Positions 53,567-62,469 of a stretch of 64,000 nt of DNA are shown here, piece by piece; position 1 is the stretch's first letter, and every line of letters begins with the position of its first letter. The notes under the pieces were generated by a model that was not told the origin of the DNA, made no database searches, and saw nothing but the letters and a program-made list of their open reading frames with translations. Both the position numbers and the translations under genes were made by a program. The stretch is from Pedobacter hartonius (GTDB lineage: Bacteria > Bacteroidota > Bacteroidia > Sphingobacteriales > Sphingobacteriaceae): contig NZ_FNRA01000004.1 of assembly GCF_900107535.1 (NCBI RefSeq), forward strand, positions 367,103 to 431,102. Direction: 5' to 3'.

Positions 53567-54478
53567 TTATTTTTTTTCAAGGTGTATCTCTGCCAGCATG
53601 CATCTGGCGCTTCCTCCACCATTTTTTTCAATGGTATATAATGGCGAATAAATGATGTGGCTGTATTTTTCCAGTCTCTCTATCTGGCTTGCTTTCAGCG
53701 ATAAATAGGCTTGTTCTGACATCACCAACAGCGGATCTCCGCTATTGTTTTTTATCTGCAGCATATTGCCCGCAAAATGGTTCATCTGGTCAAGGCTGAT
53801 CTCGATGATTTCATGTTCGTCACTGCTCAGTCCGGATAATATCTTTTCCTTTTCTTCTTCATCTGGCACAGATTCCAGGCAGACCACCGCGAAACTATTA
53901 CCAATACACATCATCACATTGGTATGGTAAATCGGGAAGCCCTCTGCATCAGTGGCATGGAACGTAACGGGAGAATATCCTGAGCGTTCACAGAAATCTG
54001 CAAGTATTTTCTCATCAGTTCTTACCGAAAGGCAGGCATAGGCGGTTTTATTTTCCCTGTCCAGTACCATACTTCCGGTACCTTCCAGGTAAACGCTGTT
54101 TTCTTCATAGAAAGAAAGGTCAGTGACATGATCGATCATGAAATTTTCATTCAGCTTAAAGAGGATATCATCGCGGCGTTCAAGGCGACGGTTTTCCGAA
54201 AACATGGGATAGAGAAACACCTGTCCGTCATCATGAAAAGAGACCCAGTTATTGGGGAAGACAGAGTCCGGCGTTTCAGGATTGAGGGTGTCGTCAATTA
54301 CGGTTACTTCTACCTCGTTTGTCCTGAGCAGGCTAACGAAATCGTCGAATTCCTTTAGCGCCTGTGCCTGCACATTTTCCTGTGTAGTTGCCTGCTGAAA
54401 TTTATTGTTTCCCGCGGTTTGCTCGTTGAATTTGAAATCCACCGGGCGGATCATCAACAGCTGATTGGTTGTTTGCAT
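53567..54478 (-). CDS. ctlX: CtlX-like amidinotransferase-fold citrulline hydrolase
   Basis: 303-residue pentein-fold protein. It shares the opening MIRPVDFKFNEQTAGNN and the catalytic elements of the CtlX group: VFPNNWVSFHDDG (substrate Asp), LEGTGSMVLDRENKTAYACLS, YHTNVMMCIGNSFAVVCLE with the active-site His, and the nucleophile Cys293 in NGGGSARCMLAE. In Francisella CtlX releases ornithine from citrulline. It starts 17 bases after the arginine deiminase stop, so the two enzymes could take arginine through citrulline to ornithine without ATP gain. Confidence 0.85.
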   Translation of the reverse strand: MQTTNQLLMIRPVDFKFNEQTAGNNKFQQATTQENVQAQALKEFDDFVSLLRTNEVEVTVIDDTLNPETPDSVFPNNWVSFHDDGQVFLYPMFSENRRLERRDDILFKLNENFMIDHVTDLSFYEENSVYLEGTGSMVLDRENKTAYACLSVRTDEKILADFCERSGYSPVTFHATDAEGFPIYHTNVMMCIGNSFAVVCLESVPDEEEKEKILSGLSSDEHEIIEISLDQMNHFAGNMLQIKNNSGDPLLVMSEQAYLSLKASQIERLEKYSHIIYSPLYTIEKNGGGSARCMLAEIHLEKK

Positions 54479-54495
54479 TCTGGGTAGTTTGGTGA

Positions 54496-55938
54496 TTATA
54501 ATTCGTCCCTTAACAGCGGCAGGCTCATACAGTGGAACCCACCCCTGGCCCTTGACAGTTCTGCTGATGGCATCAGTATCAGGGTGTCGGTAATCTCTTC
54601 AGCACTGGCTTTTCCGCTCTCCAGGTCCTGGATCAGGTCTTTTACATGTACTACATTAAAGCCATTGCTTTTGAAGGCCTCAATGGTTTTATCGTTACGG
54701 TCGTAACCCAAAACCACGCCTTCTTTAATGGCCAGCAGGTTACATGAGTCTGTCCATTGTTCGCGGGCGTCATAGGGGAAAGCACCATTGCCACTGTAAA
54801 TAAACTGCGTTTCTTCGGCGCTGCCCAGTTCATTTTTACTGATATCGTTCAGCAGAGCTTCAATGCTGTCAAAGCTGACCGGCTTTTCCCGGTTTTTGCT
54901 GAACTGAATAATCTCGGTGACATCTTTATGATCTGGTTCAATAAGGTAGTATATGGGCTCTGCAGGGCCGCTTGTCTGATTTCCTGAAATAGACCGCAGG
55001 AGGGTCCATACATTACGTTTCACCTGGGTAAATACGGTGTCAATATGCATAAAGTCCCTTTTATTCGGGATTTTAACTACCGTTACCTTGTTCACTACAT
55101 TGTTGTCGAACAGTAGTTTTATCGCTTCATTTGCGCCATAGGCTGAAGTCCTTTCACTGCAGCCGATCAGCACGTGGTTATCGCTCACCATCATCACATC
55201 GCCACCTTCAAGAGTAGTGCGGTGTTCATCTTCTTCGCCGGGGCGCAGGAAATGTTGTGCGGCATCGGGGATCTCCAGGATGTTGCCGGTATAGGCGGCA
55301 AACAGGGGGTGGTTAAAAAAGATATAACGCATCAGTAAGGTTTCCCTGCTCCTTGCTTTTTTTGCGGGTTTATTCAGCAGGATATGGCTGTTGATGGTAA
55401 TGCCCACATCACGTGTAAAAATGAGGTTGGGGATAGGGGCAAAGATCATCAGGTCATCGGCCATACTGCCGGAAATAAAGATCTTGGCGAGCTCTGCAGG
55501 CTCGGTTTCTATAAGCTGCAGCTGCAATTTATAGGTACAGCCCTCAATGGCACATACCGATGCGGCCAGTTTTTTCCTGATGATAGGATCTTTCAGGATG
55601 TCTGAAAGCAGGTTCTGTATTTCTATCACAGCGAGGGAGCCATGGAAGCCGGGGTGATCGGGTTTAAAGAATTTCCTTCCGGATGTATCGCTGTCAATTT
55701 CGGCCAGCTTTCCCTTGATTTTAGCGGGGTCAAGAAAGTACATCAGGAGTTTAACATAATAATCGTATTCGTCTTTGCGGATAGTGTCCAGATGTACAAT
55801 ATCTTCGAAAAGCCAATCCTGAGCTTTTGAAGGCACAACTTTACCCAGGCCACTATCGGGACTATGAATCAGAAGCTTACGCAGCCGGCCAATTTCCGTA
55901 CTTACTTTTACTTTGAAATTTTCGTTATTTTCGGTCAT
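54496..55938 (-). CDS. arginine deiminase family protein
   Basis: 480-residue pentein-fold enzyme expected to hydrolyse arginine to citrulline and ammonia. The start at 55938 (MTENNENFKVKVSTEIGRLRKLLIHSPD) is preferred over an ATG 60 bases earlier, which adds residues unlike the family. Seen: NLIFTRDVGITI, TLEGGDVMMVSDNHVLIGCSERTSAYG, KRDFMHIDTVFTQV (active-site His) and Cys470 in GGFHCMSLPL, the nucleophile. It is longer than classical ArcA (about 410), like the Bacteroidota subgroup. First gene of the arginine cluster and divergent from argS. Confidence 0.88.
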   Translation of the reverse strand: MTENNENFKVKVSTEIGRLRKLLIHSPDSGLGKVVPSKAQDWLFEDIVHLDTIRKDEYDYYVKLLMYFLDPAKIKGKLAEIDSDTSGRKFFKPDHPGFHGSLAVIEIQNLLSDILKDPIIRKKLAASVCAIEGCTYKLQLQLIETEPAELAKIFISGSMADDLMIFAPIPNLIFTRDVGITINSHILLNKPAKKARSRETLLMRYIFFNHPLFAAYTGNILEIPDAAQHFLRPGEEDEHRTTLEGGDVMMVSDNHVLIGCSERTSAYGANEAIKLLFDNNVVNKVTVVKIPNKRDFMHIDTVFTQVKRNVWTLLRSISGNQTSGPAEPIYYLIEPDHKDVTEIIQFSKNREKPVSFDSIEALLNDISKNELGSAEETQFIYSGNGAFPYDAREQWTDSCNLLAIKEGVVLGYDRNDKTIEAFKSNGFNVVHVKDLIQDLESGKASAEEITDTLILMPSAELSRARGGFHCMSLPLLRDEL

Positions 55939-56024
55939 ACACAGTTTATGGTGAAGCAAAGCTATCCAATATTTTTTTAAAATATAATATTCGCTCATTA
56001 TTGCTTATTTGGTTATTTTTGGCC

Positions 56025-57797
56025 ATGGATTTTATTATCACGGAAGTAGTGAAAGGCATTAAGCAACTCTATAATCAGGATGTTGAAGAGAGCCTGATCA
56101 GTATACAAGATACACGTAAAGAGTTTGAGGGGCAGGCAACTATAGTAGTTTTTCCAATTGTACGTTTTTCTAAAAAGTCGCCCGAGCAGACGGCAAATGA
56201 TCTGGGCGTATATCTGGTAGCCAATCTCGAAGTAGTTACCGCTTTTAACGTAGTTAAAGGATTCCTGAACCTGAGCATTACGAATGCCTATTGGATGGAC
56301 CTGTTTAATTCAGATCTGCTGAAACCCGATTATGGTACGATCCCGTCCAATGGCAAAAAGGTAATGGTAGAATATTCATCTCCAAATACCAATAAACCGC
56401 TTCACCTGGGGCATGTACGTAACAACCTGCTTGGCTATTCAGTATCAGAACTGCTGAAGGCCAGTGGCTCGGAAGTTTATAAAGTAAACCTTGTCAATGA
56501 CAGGGGCATACATATCTGTAAGTCGATGCTGGCCTGGCAGAAATGGGGCAATGGCGAAACGCCTTTAAGTTCAGGACTGAAAGGCGATCACCTGGTGGGT
56601 AAATACTATGTGATCTTTGATAAGGAATACAAAAAGGAGATCGAAGCACTTAAAATCACAGGACAAACTGAAGATGAGGCAAAGAAAAATGCCCCGCTGA
56701 TCAGAGAAGCACAGGCAATGTTACTGGCCTGGGAATCTGGTGATGAGGAAGTGATCAGCCTTTGGAAAACAATGAACGGCTGGGTGTATGAGGGCTTTGC
56801 GGTTACTTATAAGAACCTGGGGGTAGATTTTGATAAATATTACTATGAAAGTAATACCTATTTATTAGGAAAAGATACTGTTGATGAAGGTCTTGCAAAG
56901 GGTGTTTTCTTTAAGAAAGAAGATGGTTCGGTATGGATTGACCTTACTGCTGACGGACTGGACCAAAAGCTGGTATTGCGTGCAGATGGTACGTCTGTGT
57001 ATATCACACAGGACCTGGGTACTGCACAGATGAAATATGACGATTTCCAAATGGATGAGTCCATCTATGTGGTGGGTAACGAACAGGATTATCACTTTAA
57101 GGTGTTGTTCCTGATCCTGGATAAACTTGGCAAAAGCTGGGCGAAGGGATTATACCATTTGTCGTACGGGATGGTAGATCTTCCAAGCGGAAAGATGAAA
57201 TCACGTGAAGGAACGGTAGTGGATGCCGATGACCTGATTGCCGAAATGGTTGCCACAGCGAAACAGAAAACTGAGGCGCTGGGCAAAGTTGAGCATTTCA
57301 GCGAAGAAGAAAGAGAAAGCCTGTATTATAAGATAGGAATGGGTGCGCTGAAGTATTTTCTGCTGAAAGTTGAACCTAAAAAGCGTTTACTATTTGATCC
57401 TGCTGAATCAATCGATTTCCAGGGAAACACGGGACCTTTTATCCAGTACACCCATGCGCGTATCAAATCGCTGCTAAGTAAAGCAGGTTTTGAGGAAGGG
57501 CAGAAGGTAGATAACCAGATTGAACTATCTGTCACTGAAGTGGAAATGATTATCCTGCTGGCGAAATATCCGTCAGAGATCGCCGCTGCGGCTAAAACAT
57601 TCAGCCCTGCTAGTTTGGCCAACTATATTTATGAAGTGGCCAAGATGTTCAATAAGTTCTACCATGAAATTCCGCCAATTGTAAAAGAAGAAGATGAGCA
57701 GATAAAACAACACAGGTTAAACCTGAGCTGGGTTACTGCGAATATCCTGAAATCCGGAATGAGGATTCTGGGGATTGAAGTTCCTGAAAGGATGTAA
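56025..57797 (+). CDS. argS: arginine--tRNA ligase
   Basis: 590-residue class I synthetase. The N-terminal Add-1-type domain (about 1-110) leads into the HIGH-type motif in SSPNTNKPLHLGHVRNN. The KMSKS-like loop is GKMKSREGTVVDADDL, and the helical anticodon-binding domain with the invariant QYTHARIKSLL segment follows. Start at the ATG 56025; an upstream TTG is less likely. TATTTTTG at 56014-56021 lies just 3 bases before the ATG and resembles a -7 element, so translation may be nearly leaderless. Divergent from arginine-breakdown genes. Confidence 0.96.
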   Translation: MDFIITEVVKGIKQLYNQDVEESLISIQDTRKEFEGQATIVVFPIVRFSKKSPEQTANDLGVYLVANLEVVTAFNVVKGFLNLSITNAYWMDLFNSDLLKPDYGTIPSNGKKVMVEYSSPNTNKPLHLGHVRNNLLGYSVSELLKASGSEVYKVNLVNDRGIHICKSMLAWQKWGNGETPLSSGLKGDHLVGKYYVIFDKEYKKEIEALKITGQTEDEAKKNAPLIREAQAMLLAWESGDEEVISLWKTMNGWVYEGFAVTYKNLGVDFDKYYYESNTYLLGKDTVDEGLAKGVFFKKEDGSVWIDLTADGLDQKLVLRADGTSVYITQDLGTAQMKYDDFQMDESIYVVGNEQDYHFKVLFLILDKLGKSWAKGLYHLSYGMVDLPSGKMKSREGTVVDADDLIAEMVATAKQKTEALGKVEHFSEEERESLYYKIGMGALKYFLLKVEPKKRLLFDPAESIDFQGNTGPFIQYTHARIKSLLSKAGFEEGQKVDNQIELSVTEVEMIILLAKYPSEIAAAAKTFSPASLANYIYEVAKMFNKFYHEIPPIVKEEDEQIKQHRLNLSWVTANILKSGMRILGIEVPERM

Positions 57798-57808
57798 GAT
57801 CTGGAGGG

Positions 57809-57886
57809 GAATAAAAAAGGTTGTGGTTTCCATACTGCCTGCCGCTTAAGCGGCAGGCAGTATGGAAACCACAACCTTTTTTATTC
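57809..57886. terminator. 78-bp perfect palindrome, bidirectional terminator of argS and the AI-2E permease gene
   Basis: 39-bp arms pair without mismatch, centred between 57847 and 57848 in CCGCTTAAGCGG. The outer ends carry six A/T each, so both strands end in a U-rich run. It overlaps the stop codon of the minus-strand gene (57881-57883). Confidence 0.85.
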
Positions 57887-59002
57887 TTTTTCAACACCTG
57901 CGGTGGTCTGTACGGGTTCTTTTTTCCTGAAACCGGGGAACTTCATCGGGCTTTTTGAGGGCCTTTCATCCCCGAACAGGACACCCCATTGTTTGAACAT
58001 TTCTGTTCTGTCGAATATTACTTTCAGTACGGCAATGATTGGCATGGAAAGGAACATTCCTGAAACTCCGGCGATACTTCCGCCAACGATTACGCCTAAT
58101 ATTGCCATCAAAGCATTGATCTTCACTTTTGAACCCACAATCCGGGGCATGAGTATATTGTTATCAAGAAACTGAACTCCGGCAATTACAGCGAGTACTG
58201 TAACCACGGGTCCTAAAGTGGCAGAGGCCGTCAAAGTAAGCAGTACCCCAATAATGTTTCCAATCAGTGCACCTACGTAAGGGATCAGGTTAAGGATAGC
58301 GAAGATCACGCCAATGAGCAGTGCATGTTTAATTCCGAAAAGCAGCAAGACACCTCCCAGCAAAACCGTCATGTACGTAACCTGGATCAGCAGCCCTACA
58401 AGGTAACTTTTGATGATCGATTCCGTCTCGTAGATGGCGTCTTTAACCTTTGGGTGGTGATCCGGTGTAAACCACATAAAGACAAACCTGAGCAGGATAT
58501 CTTTATAAAACAGCATCAGATAGATATAGATAGGCAATAAGCCCATGAATACAAATACAGAGCTGAGCGTTACCGCCGCACCACTTGCCATTCCTCCGGC
58601 CATAGACAGCAGATCGTTACTTTTTTTATTGATAAAAGCTAGTTGTTCGGTAGTGGAATAGTGACTGATGCGGCTTACCCATTCACTTAAGGCCTGCAGA
58701 TGTTTGGATACGTTCTGCTTGATCTGCGGGAAGTCTTTTACCAGATTACCGACCTGTGCAGAGAAGAACCAGGCAATAAGGCCTACAAATATGACTACCA
58801 TTAAAATTGGCAGAATGATAGCCAGCGCTTCAGGAACTTTGTGTTTTCTTAACCAGCGATAGATAGGTACCAGCATAATGCTGATAAAGAATGCCATGAT
58901 TACCGGCATGATGATGTCGCTTCCTATCACCAGTACGGTGCCGACAAGCAGTAAACCCAGTAATTCTAAAGACCTTTTTACGGTGAGAGGCAATTCCTTC
59001 AT
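57881..59002 (-). CDS. AI-2E family transporter
   Basis: 373-residue membrane protein of the AI-2E/PerM-like group. N-terminal hydrophobic helices (about 12-80) are followed by a soluble helical segment (85-135). A second helix cluster (140-340) contains the conserved blocks SYLVGLLIQVTYM, NLIPYVGALIGNIIGVLL and DNNILMPRIVGSKVKINAL. Members export autoinducer-2 or ions; function here is not evident. Its stop codon lies inside the 78-bp palindrome shared with argS. Confidence 0.88.
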   Translation of the reverse strand: MKELPLTVKRSLELLGLLLVGTVLVIGSDIIMPVIMAFFISIMLVPIYRWLRKHKVPEALAIILPILMVVIFVGLIAWFFSAQVGNLVKDFPQIKQNVSKHLQALSEWVSRISHYSTTEQLAFINKKSNDLLSMAGGMASGAAVTLSSVFVFMGLLPIYIYLMLFYKDILLRFVFMWFTPDHHPKVKDAIYETESIIKSYLVGLLIQVTYMTVLLGGVLLLFGIKHALLIGVIFAILNLIPYVGALIGNIIGVLLTLTASATLGPVVTVLAVIAGVQFLDNNILMPRIVGSKVKINALMAILGVIVGGSIAGVSGMFLSMPIIAVLKVIFDRTEMFKQWGVLFGDERPSKSPMKFPGFRKKEPVQTTAGVEKE

Positions 59003-59096
59003 ATTGTAATGCTAATGTTAAGTTTCCCTATCTAACTATGTAAAGCATGCAAATGTTTGGGTAGATTTGCACATTCTTATCAATTAAGCCATTGCC

Positions 59097-60467
59097 ATGA
59101 TCACAAATGAAACAATAGTAGCTTTGTCAACTCCGCCCGGATCGGGAGCCATTGGAGTGATCCGCTTATCGGGTAAAGACGCTATTGCCATCACCAATTC
59201 CGTCTTCAGCGGAAAAGATTTACTAACACAACCTACACATACCCTGCATTTCGGACTGATCAAAGACGGGGACGTCGTGATCGACGAAGTTGTAGTGAGC
59301 CTCTTTGTAGGCCCTAAATCCTATACCAGGGAAAATGTGGTGGAGATCTCCTGCCATGGTTCTAATTATATCATCCAGCAGATTATCAATTTGCTGATCA
59401 AAAGAGGTGCATCGGCTGCAAAACCGGGAGAATTTACCCTGCGTGCTTTCTTAAATGGTGCAATGGATCTCTCGCAGGCCGAAGCAGTTGCAGATCTGAT
59501 CTCCTCAGATTCACAGGCAGCGCATAGTGTGGCCATGAACCAGCTGCGCGGAGGTTTCAGCACTGAGCTGAATGTATTGCGCGAACAGCTGATCCATTTT
59601 GCTTCGATGATAGAACTGGAACTGGATTTCTCCGAGGAGGACGTAGAGTTTGCCAACAGGGACCAGCTGCAGGAACTGATCAACAAGATCACGCTGGTGC
59701 TGAACAAGCTGATCCGCTCGTTTGAACTTGGGAATGTGATCAAGGAAGGAATCAACACTGTAATTGCCGGAAGGCCAAATGCAGGGAAATCAACTTTGCT
59801 GAATGTTTTACTGAATGAAGACCGTGCAATTGTGAGTGAGATCGCAGGGACGACAAGGGACACGATAGAAGAGGTTTTAAACATCAATGGTATCAACTTC
59901 AGGTTGATCGATACAGCGGGCATACGTGAAGCTACAGATACGATTGAAGCGATAGGAGTAGAGAAGACCATGCAGAAGATCAGCCAGTCGGCCGTTCTTG
60001 TGTATTTGTTTGATGTAGTGAACATGACCGCCAGGGAAATCCATGAAGACATTGAAAGTTTGTACAGACCAGGTTTTGCATTTGTTGCCGTAGCAAATAA
60101 GATGGACTTAACCTACAGTGACAGGATCAAGGAACTGGCATTGCCACTGGATATCCAGTTCATGGCCATATCTGCAAAAGAGAACCAGGGTATCGAGGAG
60201 CTGAAAGAATTGCTTTATGATACTGTGGTAGGTGACAAGCTGGCTGAAAGCCATACAATGGTGACGAACATCAGGCATGTAGAAGCATTAAGGAAAACCC
60301 AGGAATCATTGCATAGTGTTTCCGAAGGATTGCTTAATCCGGTGACTTCAGATTTTTTGGCGATAGATATCAAGCAGGCACTGTATTATCTGGGTGAGAT
60401 TACGGGAAAGGTGACTACGGATGATTTGCTGGAAAATATATTTAGTAAGTTTTGTATTGGGAAATAG
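59097..60467 (+). CDS. mnmE: tRNA modification GTPase MnmE
   Basis: 456-residue GTPase that, with MnmG, installs the carboxymethylaminomethyl group on wobble U34 of certain tRNAs. The N-terminal folate-binding domain (ETIVALSTPPGSGAIGVIRLSG) and helical domain surround the G domain: GRPNAGKST P-loop (about 223-231), TTRD, DTAGI and NKMD. The C terminus is the invariant FCIGK with catalytic Cys453. The last 18 bases form a likely integration site, and a mobile element begins directly after the stop codon. The reading frame is intact. Confidence 0.96.
   Translation: MITNETIVALSTPPGSGAIGVIRLSGKDAIAITNSVFSGKDLLTQPTHTLHFGLIKDGDVVIDEVVVSLFVGPKSYTRENVVEISCHGSNYIIQQIINLLIKRGASAAKPGEFTLRAFLNGAMDLSQAEAVADLISSDSQAAHSVAMNQLRGGFSTELNVLREQLIHFASMIELELDFSEEDVEFANRDQLQELINKITLVLNKLIRSFELGNVIKEGINTVIAGRPNAGKSTLLNVLLNEDRAIVSEIAGTTRDTIEEVLNINGINFRLIDTAGIREATDTIEAIGVEKTMQKISQSAVLVYLFDVVNMTAREIHEDIESLYRPGFAFVAVANKMDLTYSDRIKELALPLDIQFMAISAKENQGIEELKELLYDTVVGDKLAESHTMVTNIRHVEALRKTQESLHSVSEGLLNPVTSDFLAIDIKQALYYLGEITGKVTTDDLLENIFSKFCIGK
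60450..60467. other. candidate attachment site (attL) at the mnmE 3' end
   Basis: TTTTGTATTGGGAAATAG covers the last codons of mnmE and its stop. It closely resembles the 18-bp attB in mnmE/trmE used by SGI1-family islands. An integrase gene lies 850 bases away. No second copy was found before 64,000. Confidence 0.5.
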
Positions 60468-60499
60468 GCCACCTTAAAATCAATTAATATCTATTAAAA

Positions 60500-60540
60500 A
60501 AAGCCCTTATTTAATTGTAAATAACGGCTTTGTCTTTTCT
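60500..60540 (+). terminator. intrinsic terminator of mnmE
   Basis: AAAGCCCTTATTTA (60500-60513) pairs with 60518-60531 with one mismatch around an ATTG loop, followed by GTCTTTTCTT. It lies inside the presumed element, downstream of the att site. Confidence 0.75.
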
Positions 60541-60662
60541 TAATTTCTTGTTCTTTATTGTTTTTGATTGTTGTTTTGGCTATTTTTGTTACTCATTTGT
60601 TACCCAAAAATGATTTTTCGGTTGCGTCGATTTTTTGTTAAAATTTTGGATAAATAACTTCG

Positions 60663-60712
60663 CTTAAATACCCTTAAATCATCTTATGTCACCTTAAGTC
60701 TACTTATATTAA
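60663..60712. repeat. five tandem 10-bp repeats upstream of the HTH gene
   Basis: CTTAAATACC, CTTAAATCAT, CTTATGTCAC, CTTAAGTCTA and CTTATATTAA run head to tail with exact 10-base spacing (consensus CTTAAATCNN), ending 6 bases before the ATG at 60719. This is about one helical turn per unit, so all units would face one side of the DNA. Probable binding array for the adjacent HTH protein or the integrase arm domain. Confidence 0.7.
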
Positions 60713-60718
60713 TAGAAA

Positions 60719-61312
60719 ATGAGTTCAAATTTTACAATAACAAGGATCTGCCAGATTTGCGGGAATGAATTTTTGGCTAAGACAACTGTTACTATGTACT
60801 GTAGTCAACATTGCAGAAAACAGAATCAGATGGCCCAGGAGCGGAAAGCAAAACTTGCCAGAAGCGAAGCTGAAGTAAAAGTATTGAAGGAAGTAAATAC
60901 GATTAAACAAAGGGCTCTAATTTTAGATAAAGATATACTTCTAGTAAAAGATGTGGCTGCTTTGATTGGCTGTTCTACCAAAGCTGTTTACAACATGATT
61001 AATGATGGACGGATCAAAGCATCAAATTTGGGTGTAAGACAAATTAAGATCAAACGATCGGATATCGATAAATTGTTGGAAAATCCAAAATTTGAAGTTG
61101 TTCCTAAACCTAAGAATATCAAGGTTGTAGAGCCGCTAAAAATCGATAATTGTTATAGTATTCCGGAATTAGTTAGTAAATTTGAGGTAACGAGGGATTT
61201 GTTGTATACCATGTTTAGAAGGAAGAATGTTCCAAAGATTCCTAAAGGAAGAGAAGTCTTCTACTCTAAAAAGGTTGTTGATAAATTATTGAGAGGCTAT
61301 AAAATAAGGTGA
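60719..61312 (+). CDS. zinc-finger/double helix-turn-helix DNA-binding protein (possible excisionase or regulator)
   Basis: 197-residue protein. An N-terminal Cys4 zinc-ribbon-like motif (Cys11, Cys14, Cys28, Cys32) is followed by a basic helix (to about 65). A first HTH_17-like domain spans about 78-120 (ILLVKDVAALIGCSTKAVYNMINDGRI) and a second about 145-195 (YSIPELVSKFEVTRDLLYTMFRRKNV). HTH_17 folds are typical of excisionases and element-encoded regulators. It starts 6 bases after a 10-bp repeat array and ends one base before the integrase gene, so it is likely the directionality factor or a repressor of this element. Confidence 0.78.
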   Translation: MSSNFTITRICQICGNEFLAKTTVTMYCSQHCRKQNQMAQERKAKLARSEAEVKVLKEVNTIKQRALILDKDILLVKDVAALIGCSTKAVYNMINDGRIKASNLGVRQIKIKRSDIDKLLENPKFEVVPKPKNIKVVEPLKIDNCYSIPELVSKFEVTRDLLYTMFRRKNVPKIPKGREVFYSKKVVDKLLRGYKIR

Positions 61313-61313
61313 G

Positions 61314-62462
61314 ATGGGAAGTGTGACGTTGAGAAAGAAAATCCTTAAGAAGGGGAGGGTATCATTGTATTTGGACTTCTGGCCAAAGATTGTCAATCCT
61401 GATACAGGGAAATTAAGCAGATATCAATTTCTAGATATCTATTTATATAAAAGGCCTAAAAATGATACTGAAAGGTTTCATAATGAAGAAACAATGGCAC
61501 TAGCCCAGCACATTCAAGCCAGTCGCATTTTAGATATTCAGGCGATGAAGTATGATTTTATCTCCGAAAGGATGATGAAAGGTAACTTTGTAGATTTTTT
61601 TGAAACTGAGAAAAATAAGGCAAGCAAAAGTGATTCAGATAATTGGGATATGGCATTGCGTTATTTTAAAGATTTTACCGGAACATATATTCCCTTTCCG
61701 CAAGTCAATGAAACTTTTGCTGAAGAATATGCAGATTATTTACTTTCTGCTCCAGCCTTAGGAAATAGAAATCGCCCGATATCACAAAATACAGCAGTCA
61801 GTTATTTCGCTAAATTTCGGGCAACACTTAGGCAAGCTTTTAAAAAGCGTTTACTTTCTACTAATATTTATGAATTGGTGGACAGCATATCTCCAAAAGA
61901 AACTCATCGCGAATTTCTAACGCTTGAAGAATTACAGAGGCTTGCAGATACACCATGCACTTCTCAGGTTGTATATAGGGCTTCAATTTTCTCAGCTTTG
62001 ACCGGATTGAGATTTTCAGATATTCATACTATGAGATGGGATGAGATCAGAGGATCAAGAGGGAATTATTCTGTTCAATTTTCCATTGATAAAACAGATG
62101 CCGCTGATTATCTACCTATACCTGATCAGGCTTTTGATTTACTAGGAAGTATTCCTGATATGGACAGTTTAGTGTTCTCCGGCTTATCTTATAGTAAGGT
62201 CAGATCCGTTTTACCAGGCTGGTTAGCTGAAGCGGGTATCAAGAAGAAATTTAGCTTCCACTGTTTTAGGCATACTTATGCTACTCTACAGCTATTATTC
62301 GGTACAGACATAGTAACACTATCAAAAATGTTAGGTCATAAGGATATAAAAACTACCATGATCTATGTCAAAATTGTTGATAGTCTCAAAAGGGCGGCTT
62401 CTACCAAGATTAGACTAGCTGAAAATAAAGAATGGTTACAGTTACATAAAACAGGCATATAA
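61314..62462 (+). CDS. tyrosine recombinase (site-specific integrase)
   Basis: 382-residue integrase. An N-terminal arm-binding domain (about 1-90: VTLRKKILKKGRVSLYLDFWP) and SAM-like core-binding domain (about 95-190) lead into the catalytic domain. All active-site residues are visible: Arg233 (GLRFSD), Lys260 (SIDKTD), His316-x-x-Arg319 (HCFRHT), His342 (LGHKDIKTT) and Tyr351. Architecture matches Bacteroidota phage/conjugative-element integrases. It directly follows the HTH gene and lies 850 bases from the likely att site in mnmE, so it probably inserted this region. Confidence 0.93.
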   Translation: MGSVTLRKKILKKGRVSLYLDFWPKIVNPDTGKLSRYQFLDIYLYKRPKNDTERFHNEETMALAQHIQASRILDIQAMKYDFISERMMKGNFVDFFETEKNKASKSDSDNWDMALRYFKDFTGTYIPFPQVNETFAEEYADYLLSAPALGNRNRPISQNTAVSYFAKFRATLRQAFKKRLLSTNIYELVDSISPKETHREFLTLEELQRLADTPCTSQVVYRASIFSALTGLRFSDIHTMRWDEIRGSRGNYSVQFSIDKTDAADYLPIPDQAFDLLGSIPDMDSLVFSGLSYSKVRSVLPGWLAEAGIKKKFSFHCFRHTYATLQLLFGTDIVTLSKMLGHKDIKTTMIYVKIVDSLKRAASTKIRLAENKEWLQLHKTGI

Positions 62463-62469
62463 TCTAAGT

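Noticed and set aside
60663..60712. CRISPR array
   Set aside because: The repeats are 10 bases with no spacers and there are no cas genes. The 43-bp repeats at 51078 also lack spacers.
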